From Pseudomonas frederiksbergensis (lineage in GTDB: Bacteria > Pseudomonadota > Gammaproteobacteria > Pseudomonadales > Pseudomonadaceae): DNA of 64,000 nt. The number at the start of each line of letters is the position of its first letter. The stretch's first letter is position 1. Positions 39,270 to 48,184 of the stretch are shown here, one piece after another. A program made the position numbers and the translations under genes. The notes under the pieces were generated by a model that saw only the letters and a program-made list of their open reading frames with translations, had not been told where the DNA came from and made no database searches. The stretch covers positions 2,232,001 to 2,296,000 of the forward strand of contig NZ_CP017886.1 in NCBI RefSeq assembly GCF_001874645.1, written 5' to 3'.

Positions 39270-39347
39270 AAAAAGATCGCAGCCTGCGGCAGCTCCTACA
39301 AAGAAATGCGATCCCTGTAGGAGCTGCCGCAGGCTGCGATCTTTTTT
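39270..39347. repeat. REP inverted pair
   Basis: Canonical arms separated by about 20 bases. It insulates desT from the ureE promoter region. Confidence 0.9.
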
Positions 39348-39463
39348 ATGCGCCACAAATGGGTGCTCGAAAAAACCATCACGCACCAAGTCAGCCCAAA
39401 ACCCTGCAACATCCAGAAACATCTTCTACGCTCTGACAGGGTTCTCCTACGTCTCGTCCGATT

Positions 39464-39479
39464 GGCAAGCCCCTTGCTC
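39464..39479 (+). promoter_or_regulatory. Sigma-54 promoter of ureEFG
   Basis: TGGCAAGCCCCTTGCT has GG at 39465-39466 and GC at 39477-39478 with ten bases between, 36 bases before the ureE ATG. Nitrogen control of urease accessory genes through NtrC would fit; no clear NtrC site was identified. Confidence 0.8.
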
Positions 39480-39514
39480 TAACCTGAGCATTGTCCTTTG
39501 CCGGAAACCTTCCC

Positions 39515-40015
39515 ATGCTGGTGATTCATCGCAGAGTCGACCCTCACCCCGTCTGGGCCGCCGAGTTGCACCTGAACTTCGAGGCGCGCAGTAAAAGCCG
39601 TCTGCGCTGTTTCAGTGCTGAAGGTGAAGACGTCGGGTTGTTTTTGGAGCGCGGCCAGCCGCCGCTGTACGACGGCGAATGCCTGGAGGCCGAAGACGGC
39701 CGCATCGTCCGCGTCTGCGCCCGTCCCGAACAGCTGTTGCACGTCACCTGCGCCAATGCTTTCGAACTGACCCGCGCCGCCTATCACCTGGGCAACCGCC
39801 ACGTTGCCCTGCAAGTCGGTGATGGCTGGCTGCGCCTGCTCGACGACTACGTGCTCAAAGCCATGCTCGAACAGTTGGGCGCCCGGGCCGAAAACATCGA
39901 AGCAGCGTTCCAGCCGGAGCACGGCGCCTATGGCGGTGGCCATCATCATTCGCGACACGGCGACGAGGACTTTAACTATCCACCGAAACTGCATCAGTTC
40001 GGCGTACGCACGTGA
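39515..40015 (+). CDS. ureE: Urease accessory protein UreE (nickel metallochaperone)
   Basis: Delivers nickel to the UreG-UreF-UreD complex for urease activation in the cytosol. The 166-residue protein has an N-terminal peptide-binding domain (residues 1-70) and a C-terminal metal domain with the conserved HLGNRHVALQ motif, ending in a His-rich tail (GGGHHHSRHGDEDF). I chose ATG 39515 (MLVIHRRVDPHP); an in-frame ATG at 39491 overlaps the promoter. It overlaps ureF by four bases. Urease structural genes are not in the window. Confidence 0.95.
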   Translation: MLVIHRRVDPHPVWAAELHLNFEARSKSRLRCFSAEGEDVGLFLERGQPPLYDGECLEAEDGRIVRVCARPEQLLHVTCANAFELTRAAYHLGNRHVALQVGDGWLRLLDDYVLKAMLEQLGARAENIEAAFQPEHGAYGGGHHHSRHGDEDFNYPPKLHQFGVRT

Positions 40016-40686
40016 ACCCGGCCTGGGCGCTGCTGCGTCTGGCCAGTCCGCAATTGCCGATTGGCGGCTACAGCTATTCCCAAGGCCTGGAAATGGCCGT
40101 GGACAACGGCCGCGTGAGCGATCCGCTATCGGCCAAACGCTGGATCAGCGATCAGTTGCTGCTCAACCTGGCGCGCTTCGAAGCGCCGCTGTTACTCGCC
40201 CATTGCACCGCCGCCGCCCATGAAGACTGGCCACAGTTGCTGCAATGTAGCGAGGAACACCGCGCCAGTCGGGAAACCCGCGAGCTGCATCAGGAGAGCC
40301 GGCAAATGGGCTACTCCCTACAGCAACTTCTCAACGGTTTGCCGGAACTGGATGACACCGCCCGCGCCTTTCTCGCACAACGTAGCGAACCGCATCTGGC
40401 CCTCGGCTGGGCGCTGGCCGCGCGCGCCTGGCAGATAACCCCGCAAGACGCCCTGGCCGCCTGGCTCTGGAGCTGGTTGGAGAATCAATTGGCGGTGTTG
40501 ATGAAAACCCTGCCGCTGGGCCAGCAAGCCGCGCAACGTCTCACCAGCGAGCTGCTGCCGCTGCTGCAACAGGCTCAGCAGAACGCCTCAAGCCTTGACC
40601 CTCAACACTACGGCAGTGCCGCTTTCGGCCTGTCCCTGGCGTGCATGGCCCATGAGCGCCAGTACAGCCGTCTGTTCCGTTCCTAG
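40012..40686 (+). CDS. ureF: Urease accessory protein UreF
   Basis: Helical scaffold of the urease activation complex that gates UreG GTPase activity. The 224-residue product shows [18 protein letters not shown] at the N-terminus and a C-terminal Arg/Ser-rich tail, both typical. Translation begins at GTG 40012 overlapping the ureE stop (GTGA), indicating coupling. ureG follows 23 bases later. Confidence 0.95.
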   Translation: MNPAWALLRLASPQLPIGGYSYSQGLEMAVDNGRVSDPLSAKRWISDQLLLNLARFEAPLLLAHCTAAAHEDWPQLLQCSEEHRASRETRELHQESRQMGYSLQQLLNGLPELDDTARAFLAQRSEPHLALGWALAARAWQITPQDALAAWLWSWLENQLAVLMKTLPLGQQAAQRLTSELLPLLQQAQQNASSLDPQHYGSAAFGLSLACMAHERQYSRLFRS

Positions 40687-40709
40687 GGCCTGTTATTTTG
40701 GAGAATCAC

Positions 40710-41324
40710 ATGAACACACAACCTCTGCGCGTCGGCATCGGCGGCCCGGTGGGTTCCGGCAAAACCGCGCTGACCCTGGCCCTGTGTCTGGCGTTGCGTG
40801 ATCGCTACAACCTGGCGGTGGTCACCAACGACATCTATACCCGCGAAGACGCCGATTTTCTGGTGCGCAACGAAGCCCTGGCCCCCGAGCGGATCATCGG
40901 CGTGGAAACCGGCGGCTGCCCGCACACGGCGATCCGCGAAGATGCGTCGATCAACCTCGAAGCGGTGGATCAACTGAACCGACGCTTTCCCGGTCTCGAT
41001 CTGATTCTGGTGGAGTCCGGTGGCGACAACCTGTCGGCGACCTTCAGCCCGGAACTTTCGGACCTGACGATCTACGTGATCGATGTCTCGGCCGGCGACA
41101 AGCTGCCGCGCAAGGGCGGGCCTGGGATCTGCAAGTCTGACCTGCTGGTGATCAACAAGATCGACCTGGCGCCGCTGGTAGGCGCATCGCTGTCGATGAT
41201 GGACAGCGACACTAAACGCATGCGCGGCGGCAAGCCGTTCGTCTTCAGTAATCAGAAAACCGGCCAGGGCCTTGAAGAAATCATCGCCTTCATCGAACGC
41301 CAGGGGCTTCTGACAGCGGACTGA
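40710..41324 (+). CDS. ureG: Urease accessory GTPase UreG
   Basis: SIMIBI-class GTPase that hydrolyses GTP while nickel is inserted into urease. The 204-residue protein has P-loop [13 protein letters not shown], the metal-binding Cys-Pro-His ([11 protein letters not shown]), a Walker B-type VESGGDNL and the guanine motif VINKIDLA. I chose ATG 40710 because GGAG precedes it; a TTG four codons upstream would overlap that site. It is the last gene of ureEFG, followed by a REP pair. Confidence 0.97.
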   Translation: MNTQPLRVGIGGPVGSGKTALTLALCLALRDRYNLAVVTNDIYTREDADFLVRNEALAPERIIGVETGGCPHTAIREDASINLEAVDQLNRRFPGLDLILVESGGDNLSATFSPELSDLTIYVIDVSAGDKLPRKGGPGICKSDLLVINKIDLAPLVGASLSMMDSDTKRMRGGKPFVFSNQKTGQGLEEIIAFIERQGLLTAD

Positions 41325-41344
41325 AACCGGACACCTGATCCTGC

Positions 41345-41426
41345 GTAGGAGCTGCCGCAGGCTGCGATCTTTTATCGGGGGGTAGGCCTTCAAGATCAAA
41401 AGATCGCAGGCTTCGCCAGCTCCTAC
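41345..41426. repeat. REP inverted pair with mixed arms
   Basis: A canonical left arm and a GGCTTCGCC-type right arm (AGATCGCAGGCTTCGCCAGCTCCTAC) are separated by about 25 bases, downstream of ureG. Confidence 0.85.
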
Positions 41427-41512
41427 GAGGCGAGTGCCGTAACACGCGTCTCTCAGGCCGACCTCTCTGCTACCATGTCGCGCAAACACTCCTGCCGTGA
41501 CGACGCCAGCCA

Positions 41513-42646
41513 ATGCCCGACGCTCCCCGCTCCGCCTCCCAGCCTGAATTGACCGCCCTGTTCGCCACTGTGCAGCAGCACTTCCAGGACGTGATCGTGC
41601 CGCTCTGGCAAGGGCCCGGCTGGAACGCAGCCATGGCGTTGCCGTATGAAGCGCTGGACGCCGAGCATCGGCCACTACCGCCACAACGCTACCGGGCCAT
41701 GGCCTGCGCGCGACAGCTGTACCTGTTCGCCAGCCTGATCGGAGACGTGCCGGCTGCCGAAGAGCGGGCTGCTGCGCTGTTTCGCTCGTTACAACGGCAT
41801 TTCCACGATGCCGAGCACGGCGGCTGGTTCTATAGCATCGATGCCCATGGCGCGCCGCTGGATCAGCGTAAAGACCTCTACACCCACGCCTTCATTCTGT
41901 TTGCCTGCGCCCATTACTGGGCCAAGGTTCGTGAGCCGTTGGTTGCGTCGGTGCTCAATGCGGCACTGGAAGTCGTTGCGCAGCGTTTCGCCACAGACGA
42001 CGGTCTGTACGAAGCCAGCCTCGACCGCGACTGGTCGTCGCTCAACACCGGGCCATTGCAAAACCCGCTGATGCATTTGGCCGAAGCATTCCTCGCCACG
42101 CTTTCCGTACGCGACGACACCGCCGTGCAAACCGCGCTCGTTGTGCTGTGCGACGGCATGCACAAGCGCTTCATCCACCCGGATGACGGGGTGATGCTGG
42201 AGAAGCCGCTGGGGGCTGTGGATAACTGGTTTGAACCGGGGCATCAGTTCGAATGGTATTTCCTGCTCGAGTCTTCGGCGTTGCTACGCGGATCAACACT
42301 GCACCGGTCCTTGAGTCGCGCCTTCAGTGCTACCGAGCAACAAGGCGTCAATCAGCAGACAGGAGCGGTTCGGGCCATGCTTGACCCGAATCTGGACGGT
42401 CGCCCCCGCGATGAAACCCAGCGCATCTGGGCCCAGGCGGAATACCTGCGAGCCCTGACTTTGCGCCCGGACAGCGAAGCGTTGATTCAACGCCAGTTGC
42501 TCGCATTGCAACAACGCTTCCTGCATGCCGGTGGCTGGTACGAGTGCCTGGACAGGGACAGCGCGGTCAGCCGCGGGGACATGCCGTCGACCACGCCTTA
42601 CCATTTGGCGACCTGTTATCGCGGCCTCGCCGAATATTTCGGTTGA
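41513..42646 (+). CDS. AGE family epimerase/isomerase (N-acylglucosamine 2-epimerase fold)
   Basis: A 377-residue protein with the (alpha/alpha)6-barrel sugar isomerase fold. Conserved segments include YRAMACARQLYLFA, HDAEHGGWFYSID, KDLYTHAFILFACAHYW, PLQNPLMHLAEAFLA, FEPGHQFEWYFLL and RIWAQAEYLRAL; the histidines in the last group are typical catalytic residues. Relatives interconvert mannose/fructose/glucose or act on N-acylglucosamine, so the sugar is not assigned. It stands alone between repeats, with a weak ribosome site. Confidence 0.87.
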   Translation: MPDAPRSASQPELTALFATVQQHFQDVIVPLWQGPGWNAAMALPYEALDAEHRPLPPQRYRAMACARQLYLFASLIGDVPAAEERAAALFRSLQRHFHDAEHGGWFYSIDAHGAPLDQRKDLYTHAFILFACAHYWAKVREPLVASVLNAALEVVAQRFATDDGLYEASLDRDWSSLNTGPLQNPLMHLAEAFLATLSVRDDTAVQTALVVLCDGMHKRFIHPDDGVMLEKPLGAVDNWFEPGHQFEWYFLLESSALLRGSTLHRSLSRAFSATEQQGVNQQTGAVRAMLDPNLDGRPRDETQRIWAQAEYLRALTLRPDSEALIQRQLLALQQRFLHAGGWYECLDRDSAVSRGDMPSTTPYHLATCYRGLAEYFG

Positions 42647-42651
42647 TCGCA

Positions 42652-42802
42652 AAAGATCGCAGCCTTCGGCAGCTCCTACGACGATACCCATGGGCGATCG
42701 CAACCCACGGCGATACCCGTGCGATCGCAACCCGTGGCGATACCCGTGCGATCGCAACCCGTGGCGATACCCTGTAGGAGCTGCCGCAGGCTGCGATCTT
42801 TT
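42652..42802. repeat. REP pair whose spacer holds three tandem 27-base units
   Basis: The outer arms are a GCCTTCGGC-type REP (42652-42680) and a canonical REP (42774-42802). Between them lie 27-base units starting GCGATCGCAACCC at 42694, 42721 and 42748, differing by two or three bases. Each unit contains the palindrome GCGATCGC. The usual spacer in this window is 10-30 bases. Confidence 0.9.
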
Positions 42803-42815
42803 AAGGGTCAAGACA

Positions 42816-43724
42816 TCAACCAGCAATCCACTTGCGATCACCGGTGAAACTGATGGTCAGCCAACGCGCCGCATCCGGCTTGCCGAGCTTCGCCGAAATC
42901 TGCTCACGCAGTTCATCCAGTGTGGCCACGCCGTCGAGTGGGTAGTCCACCGGCAATACCACGTGAATCTCGATGAAACGCGCCCGTCCGTGCTTCTGCA
43001 CATACGAGACGTAGTCGGCAAAACCATGCTCGGCCTTAACCTCGTCCATCACCTGGCGAACCTTGTCATCCAGCTGATCCGGGACAATCCCCAGTACATC
43101 GCGTAACGCTGGCTTGAGGATATTGAAGGCCGGCGCGAGCATGCTCAGGGCCAGCAGGATCAGGATCGACGGGTCGACGTAAGCGGCCCACGCGCCATAG
43201 CCGTATGACTTGAGCAGCAACGCGGTGAGGAAGCTCACCAGCAAGCCGATCGAGAGCATCGCATCCACCAGCCAACTGATGTTGTCGAACTGGATCAACG
43301 ACGATTTCAACGTACGATTGCGATAGCGGACGTAGAAGAAATAGCCGAAACAGACAACGCTAAGCAGCGCCGCAAAAGGGATCACCAGGCCCAGTTCGAT
43401 CTCGCGGCCACCGTTGATGATGCCGAACACACCGCTGAGAAAGGCGTAGATCGCAATCAGCAACAAAAAGCTGCCTTCGATCAGCAGCACCATCGGTTCC
43501 AGGTGCCAGAAGCCGAACTGGAAGCGCTGGTTACTTTCCTTGGCGATCAGCTTGGCGGTGATCAGCATCAGGACCTTGATGACGGTCGCGATCAGCGAAA
43601 AAAAACCATCGAATAAAATCGATTGGGAGCCAGAAGCAACACCCGTGACGATCGCGGCGATCCCCACGGCGAACATCAGGATGGTCGATTGTTTGAGCAG
43701 TACCTGCTCACCTCGGTTACTCAC
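42816..43724 (-). CDS. Cation diffusion facilitator family transporter
   Basis: A 302-residue protein with six predicted membrane segments (residues about 10-215) and a cytoplasmic C-terminal domain (residues about 220-300) with YVQKHGRARFIEIHVVLPVD. CDF proteins export divalent metals with proton exchange. The usual membrane metal-site pairs are not seen: helix 2 reads FDGFFS (Asp-x3-Ser) and helix 5 reads NISWLVD (Ser-x3-Asp) where zinc/iron members have Asp-x3-Asp and His/Asp-x3-Asp. The metal is therefore uncertain. No adjacent partner; a REP structure follows its stop. Confidence 0.88.
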   Translation of the reverse strand: MSNRGEQVLLKQSTILMFAVGIAAIVTGVASGSQSILFDGFFSLIATVIKVLMLITAKLIAKESNQRFQFGFWHLEPMVLLIEGSFLLLIAIYAFLSGVFGIINGGREIELGLVIPFAALLSVVCFGYFFYVRYRNRTLKSSLIQFDNISWLVDAMLSIGLLVSFLTALLLKSYGYGAWAAYVDPSILILLALSMLAPAFNILKPALRDVLGIVPDQLDDKVRQVMDEVKAEHGFADYVSYVQKHGRARFIEIHVVLPVDYPLDGVATLDELREQISAKLGKPDAARWLTISFTGDRKWIAG

Positions 43725-43834
43725 ATTTCCTCCTCTAAAAACCTTGAAACCGCAGAGTGCGGTGGGGGTTTAAGGGGAGGAGTCTACCTTACGGGTACTT
43801 TCGCCTAGCTGAACGCAATCGTCGGAGCACTGCC

Positions 43835-43901
43835 CGGAGCAAGCTTTGCTCCTACGGGTCGTGTGTCGACACAGAACCTGTAGCAAGGCTTGCCCGCGAT
43901 G
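43835..43901. repeat. Second repeat class (GGAGCAAGCTTTGCTCC type)
   Basis: GGAGCAAGCTTTGCTCC forms a self-complementary hairpin. It is followed by a partial copy, CTGTAGCAAGGCTTGCCCGCGATG. This is the other common pseudomonad REP family (TGTGGGAGCAAGCTTGCTCGCGAT), distinct from the one found elsewhere in the window. Confidence 0.75.
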
Positions 43902-43915
43902 AATCCGACTCGATC

Positions 43916-44782
<867 letters not shown>

Positions 44783-44787
44783 TCACG

Positions 44788-46011
44788 TCACGGGCTGCGC
44801 GCGCACTGGATCTGCGAGAAACTGCCGCCATTGAGGGTGACAACCGTAGCGCTGGTCTTTTCGATCTCGCTGGGGGGCGTCAGGTGCAGTTCCTTGAGGG
44901 CGTTCTGCGGGTTCTGCCAGAGGATTTTCTTGTACCTCACGTAACCCGAGGCTTCACCGCCACCCGTGACGAGCCGGATCGTGCTGCCGCCGGGTCGATA
45001 GTAAAGGGTGGTGCTCGCGCCGGTGCAGACATACGCATAATCCTTTTGCGGCGTCGGCAGCAGACCACCCGACAATCCGCCCACCAGGCTATACAACGCA
45101 GCGCTGATCACGAAAATACCGGCAAGCCCCGCCAACACCGTCGCCAACCCACTGTATTCGCCGAACAGACGTCGAGGCGGCGCGTCACTGGACGCTTCAA
45201 TCACAGGCGCAGGCGATGCCGTCAGTTCGACCTCGGGTTTCACGACAGGCAACTTCACCGGCTCGCTGACCGGTTCCTGAAACCTGACCGCCCGCGCAAC
45301 CCGCTGTATGACCGCAGGTTTGGGCAACCGCGCACGTTGCCGAAGAATGATCCGAGCCTGAAGCACCACATACACCGCACACAACAAGGGCACCACCTGA
45401 TTGAGCGCAGGTGACTGGCTGTTGACCCAGCCCACGACCACCGGATCAGAGACCGCAATGTCCCCCGCGACATAGCCCAGCAGTGCTGCGCCAATCGACA
45501 CCAGCAACGGCTGGCGCTGCAACAGACGGGTGATATGCAGGCTGCCGAACATCAACAGCGGCACGCTCAGCAGCAGCCCCAGCACCAGATAAAAGACACT
45601 GCCCTGCGCCACCGCCGCCAGCCCGACCACGTTATCCATGCTCATGATCAGGTCGGCGGTCAGCACCGTGACCACCGCGCCACCCAAGGTCTGTGGCGAG
45701 CCGCCTGGCAGGCTGCCCTGTTCGTCGGCCTCATTCTCGGTCAGCAGCCGTATGGCAATCACCAGCAACAGCACCGCGCCGATCAACTTGAGCCACGGCA
45801 CCAACAGCAACCACCCGGTCAGCGTGGTCAGTAACGCCCGCAGGATGATCGCGCCGCTGGTGCCGATCAACACGGCCCGACGTAACTGTTCCGGCGGCAA
45901 CCCGCGACAGGCCAGGGCGATCACCAACGCGTTATCGCCGGACAGGATCAGGTCCAGCAGGAACACCTGAAAGACCATACTCAGCGCGTGCAGCGCACCT
46001 TCAAATAACAT
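44788..46011 (-). CDS. TerC family metal exporter with added C-terminal anchored domain
   Basis: A 407-residue protein. The N-terminal part (about residues 5-215) is a TerC domain with the metal-site motifs LILSGDNALVIALA and LIMSMDNVVGLAAVA. TerC proteins (YjbE, MeeF/MeeY) export manganese and help metalate secreted enzymes. Then comes a Pro-rich linker (about 225-280), one further membrane segment (about 290-315) and a 90-residue domain ending GSFSQIQCARSP, which I cannot assign and which normal TerC members lack. I chose ATG 46011 because AGGA lies nine bases upstream. It is last in the hflK-hflC-NRAMP-terC run, 38 bases after the NRAMP gene. Confidence 0.88.
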   Translation of the reverse strand: MLFEGALHALSMVFQVFLLDLILSGDNALVIALACRGLPPEQLRRAVLIGTSGAIILRALLTTLTGWLLLVPWLKLIGAVLLLVIAIRLLTENEADEQGSLPGGSPQTLGGAVVTVLTADLIMSMDNVVGLAAVAQGSVFYLVLGLLLSVPLLMFGSLHITRLLQRQPLLVSIGAALLGYVAGDIAVSDPVVVGWVNSQSPALNQVVPLLCAVYVVLQARIILRQRARLPKPAVIQRVARAVRFQEPVSEPVKLPVVKPEVELTASPAPVIEASSDAPPRRLFGEYSGLATVLAGLAGIFVISAALYSLVGGLSGGLLPTPQKDYAYVCTGASTTLYYRPGGSTIRLVTGGGEASGYVRYKKILWQNPQNALKELHLTPPSEIEKTSATVVTLNGGSFSQIQCARSP

Positions 46012-46049
46012 CGAGCGGTTTCCTGGCAAAAGACTGCGTCATCGGAACA

Positions 46050-47294
46050 TCATCCCAGCGAACCGCTCAGGCCGGCGTACAGCCCGAGCACCGAGGTCAG
46101 CGTGAAGATGACAGCAACCGCCAGCGCGTAACGTCCGCGCAGGCGATGTTCCGGCGGCAGCACACTGCGCGCCAGCAAGAACAACAACAGCAATATGAGC
46201 GGGATCAACAGTGCATTGAGTACCCCGACTGCGATCGACAAGCGGATCAGGTTCACACCAGACGCCACCAGCAGCGCTCCGCCAATCAGCAACAACGCAA
46301 AGGGGCCATAGAACCACGGCGCATCCAGCGGATGTTGCTCCAGCGAATGACGTACGCCCAATGCCTCGCCCACAGCCCAGACTGCGCTCAGACAGACGAC
46401 GATGGTAGCCACCAAAGCACCGCCGGCGAGCCCGATGGCGAACACTGCCTCGCCCCAGGTCGGCCCGATCAACGCACCAAAGGCTTCGCCGATTTGGGCG
46501 ATGCTCTCTAGCCCCGCGCCGTGCCCGCCAAGGGTCGCGGCGGCAGCGATAACGATGGCGGCGGTCAGCACCTGGCAGAACACCGCACCGACCAGCGTAT
46601 CGATTCGCGCCAGCGGCAAATGTTCAGCACCCAAGCCCTTATCGATCAGCGCCGATTGCTGATAGAACACCGTCCAGGGCATCACGCTGGTGCCGAGGTT
46701 GGCTGCCAGCAAGTACAGATAGTCAGGGTTGTTGAGGGGCATCCGGACAATGTCGTGCAGTATCTGCCGAACATCAGGCTGCGCCTTGACCGCCATCACC
46801 AGAAACGCCAGGCCGAACAATCCCACCGCGAGGGTTACGCGCTCGACCGAATGATACGAACCCGTCAGCACCATGCCGAGGATGAACACCACCAGCGTGA
46901 ACAAAATCAGCCAGCCCGGAATACCGAACAGACTGCCGGCCCCCACCAGACCGCTCATCTGCGTCAGCAGCGCACCAAAACAACTGAGCAGCAAAACAAT
47001 CGCGGTGCTCATGGCCAGCGCCCGGCCAAAGCGCTGACGAACCAGTTCCACATAGCCTTTGCCGGTGCACAAACCCAAGCGCACCGTCAGCTCCTGGGCC
47101 ATGAACATCAATGGCACCAGCAGAAACTGCAGCAGCAACAAGCGATAGCCCCACTGCGCACCACTTTGCGCTGCGGTAATTACGCTGCCGGCCTCGGTGT
47201 CGGCCATCATCACCACCAGCCCCGGGCCCATGGCCGCGAGCAAGCGGGTCAGGCGTTGTCGAAACGCGCGGCGGTCTGCGGGAAGGTCGCTCAT
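46050..47294 (-). CDS. NRAMP-superfamily divalent metal transporter with non-canonical metal site
   Basis: A 414-residue inner-membrane protein with about eleven helices and the SLC11/NRAMP fold (start GPGLVVMMADTEAGS; ELTVRLGLCTGKGYVELVRQRFG). Canonical NRAMPs bind Mn or Fe with DPGN in helix 1 and MPH in helix 6. Here these read D-T-E-A-G and M-P-W (LGTSVMPWTVFYQQSALI). The change resembles the NRAMP-related magnesium transporter group, so Mg or another ion is possible. It lies eight bases after the hflC-like stop and before terC, so it is co-transcribed with both. Confidence 0.9.
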   Translation of the reverse strand: MSDLPADRRAFRQRLTRLLAAMGPGLVVMMADTEAGSVITAAQSGAQWGYRLLLLQFLLVPLMFMAQELTVRLGLCTGKGYVELVRQRFGRALAMSTAIVLLLSCFGALLTQMSGLVGAGSLFGIPGWLILFTLVVFILGMVLTGSYHSVERVTLAVGLFGLAFLVMAVKAQPDVRQILHDIVRMPLNNPDYLYLLAANLGTSVMPWTVFYQQSALIDKGLGAEHLPLARIDTLVGAVFCQVLTAAIVIAAAATLGGHGAGLESIAQIGEAFGALIGPTWGEAVFAIGLAGGALVATIVVCLSAVWAVGEALGVRHSLEQHPLDAPWFYGPFALLLIGGALLVASGVNLIRLSIAVGVLNALLIPLILLLLFLLARSVLPPEHRLRGRYALAVAVIFTLTSVLGLYAGLSGSLG

Positions 47295-47302
47295 GGCACT
47301 TG

Positions 47303-48184
47303 CTACTTGCCGCTGGTCGTTGCCGGCCCGTTCCGAAACTGCTTGAGAAACTCAGCATCAGGCGTCAGTACCAGCATCGGCTGACTGTCAGACAGCGCCT
47401 GACGGTAAGTCTGTAACGAGCGGTACAACTTGTAGAATTCCGGGTCTTTGCTAAACGCCGCCGAAAGAATCTGGTTGGCCGCCGCATCGGCCTCACCATG
47501 AGTGATTGCCGACTGGCGCTGGACCTCGGACAGCAACACCGTGCGATCACGGTCGGCCTTGGCCTGAATTTGCTGAGCCCATTCAAAGCCCTGCGCGCGC
47601 AGCTCCTTGGCTTCGCGTTGACGCTCGGATTTCATCCGGTCGTAAATCGCCTGACTGGCCTCCAGCGGCAGATCGGCGCGGTGCAGGCGCACTTCTGTCA
47701 CATCGATGCCGAGTGCGTGGGCCTTGTCGGCCACGTCTTTCTCGATGATCGAGACTTCCTGCTGACGCTCCGTGGACAACAACGAACGCAGCGATATTTC
47801 ACCCAGCTTTCGGCGCAGTGAGGAGCTGACCATTTGTGTCAGCTGCGCATTGGCCTGGTCCAGCGTTCCGACCGTCTGATAGAAACGCAGCGGGTCGTTG
47901 ATGCGAAAACGTGTATAGGTCTCGACCTCGATACGTTTCTGATCACCGAGGATGACTTGTTCGGCCGGTGACGACAGAGTCTGCAAGCGACTGTCGTAGA
48001 ACACGACGGAATCACTGAACGGCACCTTGAACTTGAGCCCCGGTTCCCCGGCCACGCCCATCGGTGCGCCAAAGCGGATGATCAGTGCCTGTTGCGATTC
48101 ATCGACGACATAGGCCGACGCGGCCAACGCCCAAAGCGCAATCGCGACGACGGCTGCGGCCAACCATTTGAAGGTGCGGTTCAT
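47303..48184 (-). CDS. HflC-like SPFH membrane protein (second copy)
   Basis: A 293-residue stomatin/prohibitin-family protein. An N-terminal membrane anchor (about residues 7-27) is followed by an SPFH domain (ESQQALIIRFGAPMG; LRRKLGEISLRSLLSTERQQEV; EVRLHRADLPLEASQAIYDRM) and a long helical arm (SERQREAKELRAQGFEWAQQIQAKADRD). HflC with HflK forms a cage around FtsH and modulates its proteolysis of membrane proteins. The usual pseudomonad hflKC locus sits beside hfq-hflX, which is not present here, so this is a paralogous pair. Start overlaps the hflK-like stop (ATGA). Confidence 0.9.
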   Translation of the reverse strand: MNRTFKWLAAAVVAIALWALAASAYVVDESQQALIIRFGAPMGVAGEPGLKFKVPFSDSVVFYDSRLQTLSSPAEQVILGDQKRIEVETYTRFRINDPLRFYQTVGTLDQANAQLTQMVSSSLRRKLGEISLRSLLSTERQQEVSIIEKDVADKAHALGIDVTEVRLHRADLPLEASQAIYDRMKSERQREAKELRAQGFEWAQQIQAKADRDRTVLLSEVQRQSAITHGEADAAANQILSAAFSKDPEFYKLYRSLQTYRQALSDSQPMLVLTPDAEFLKQFRNGPATTSGK

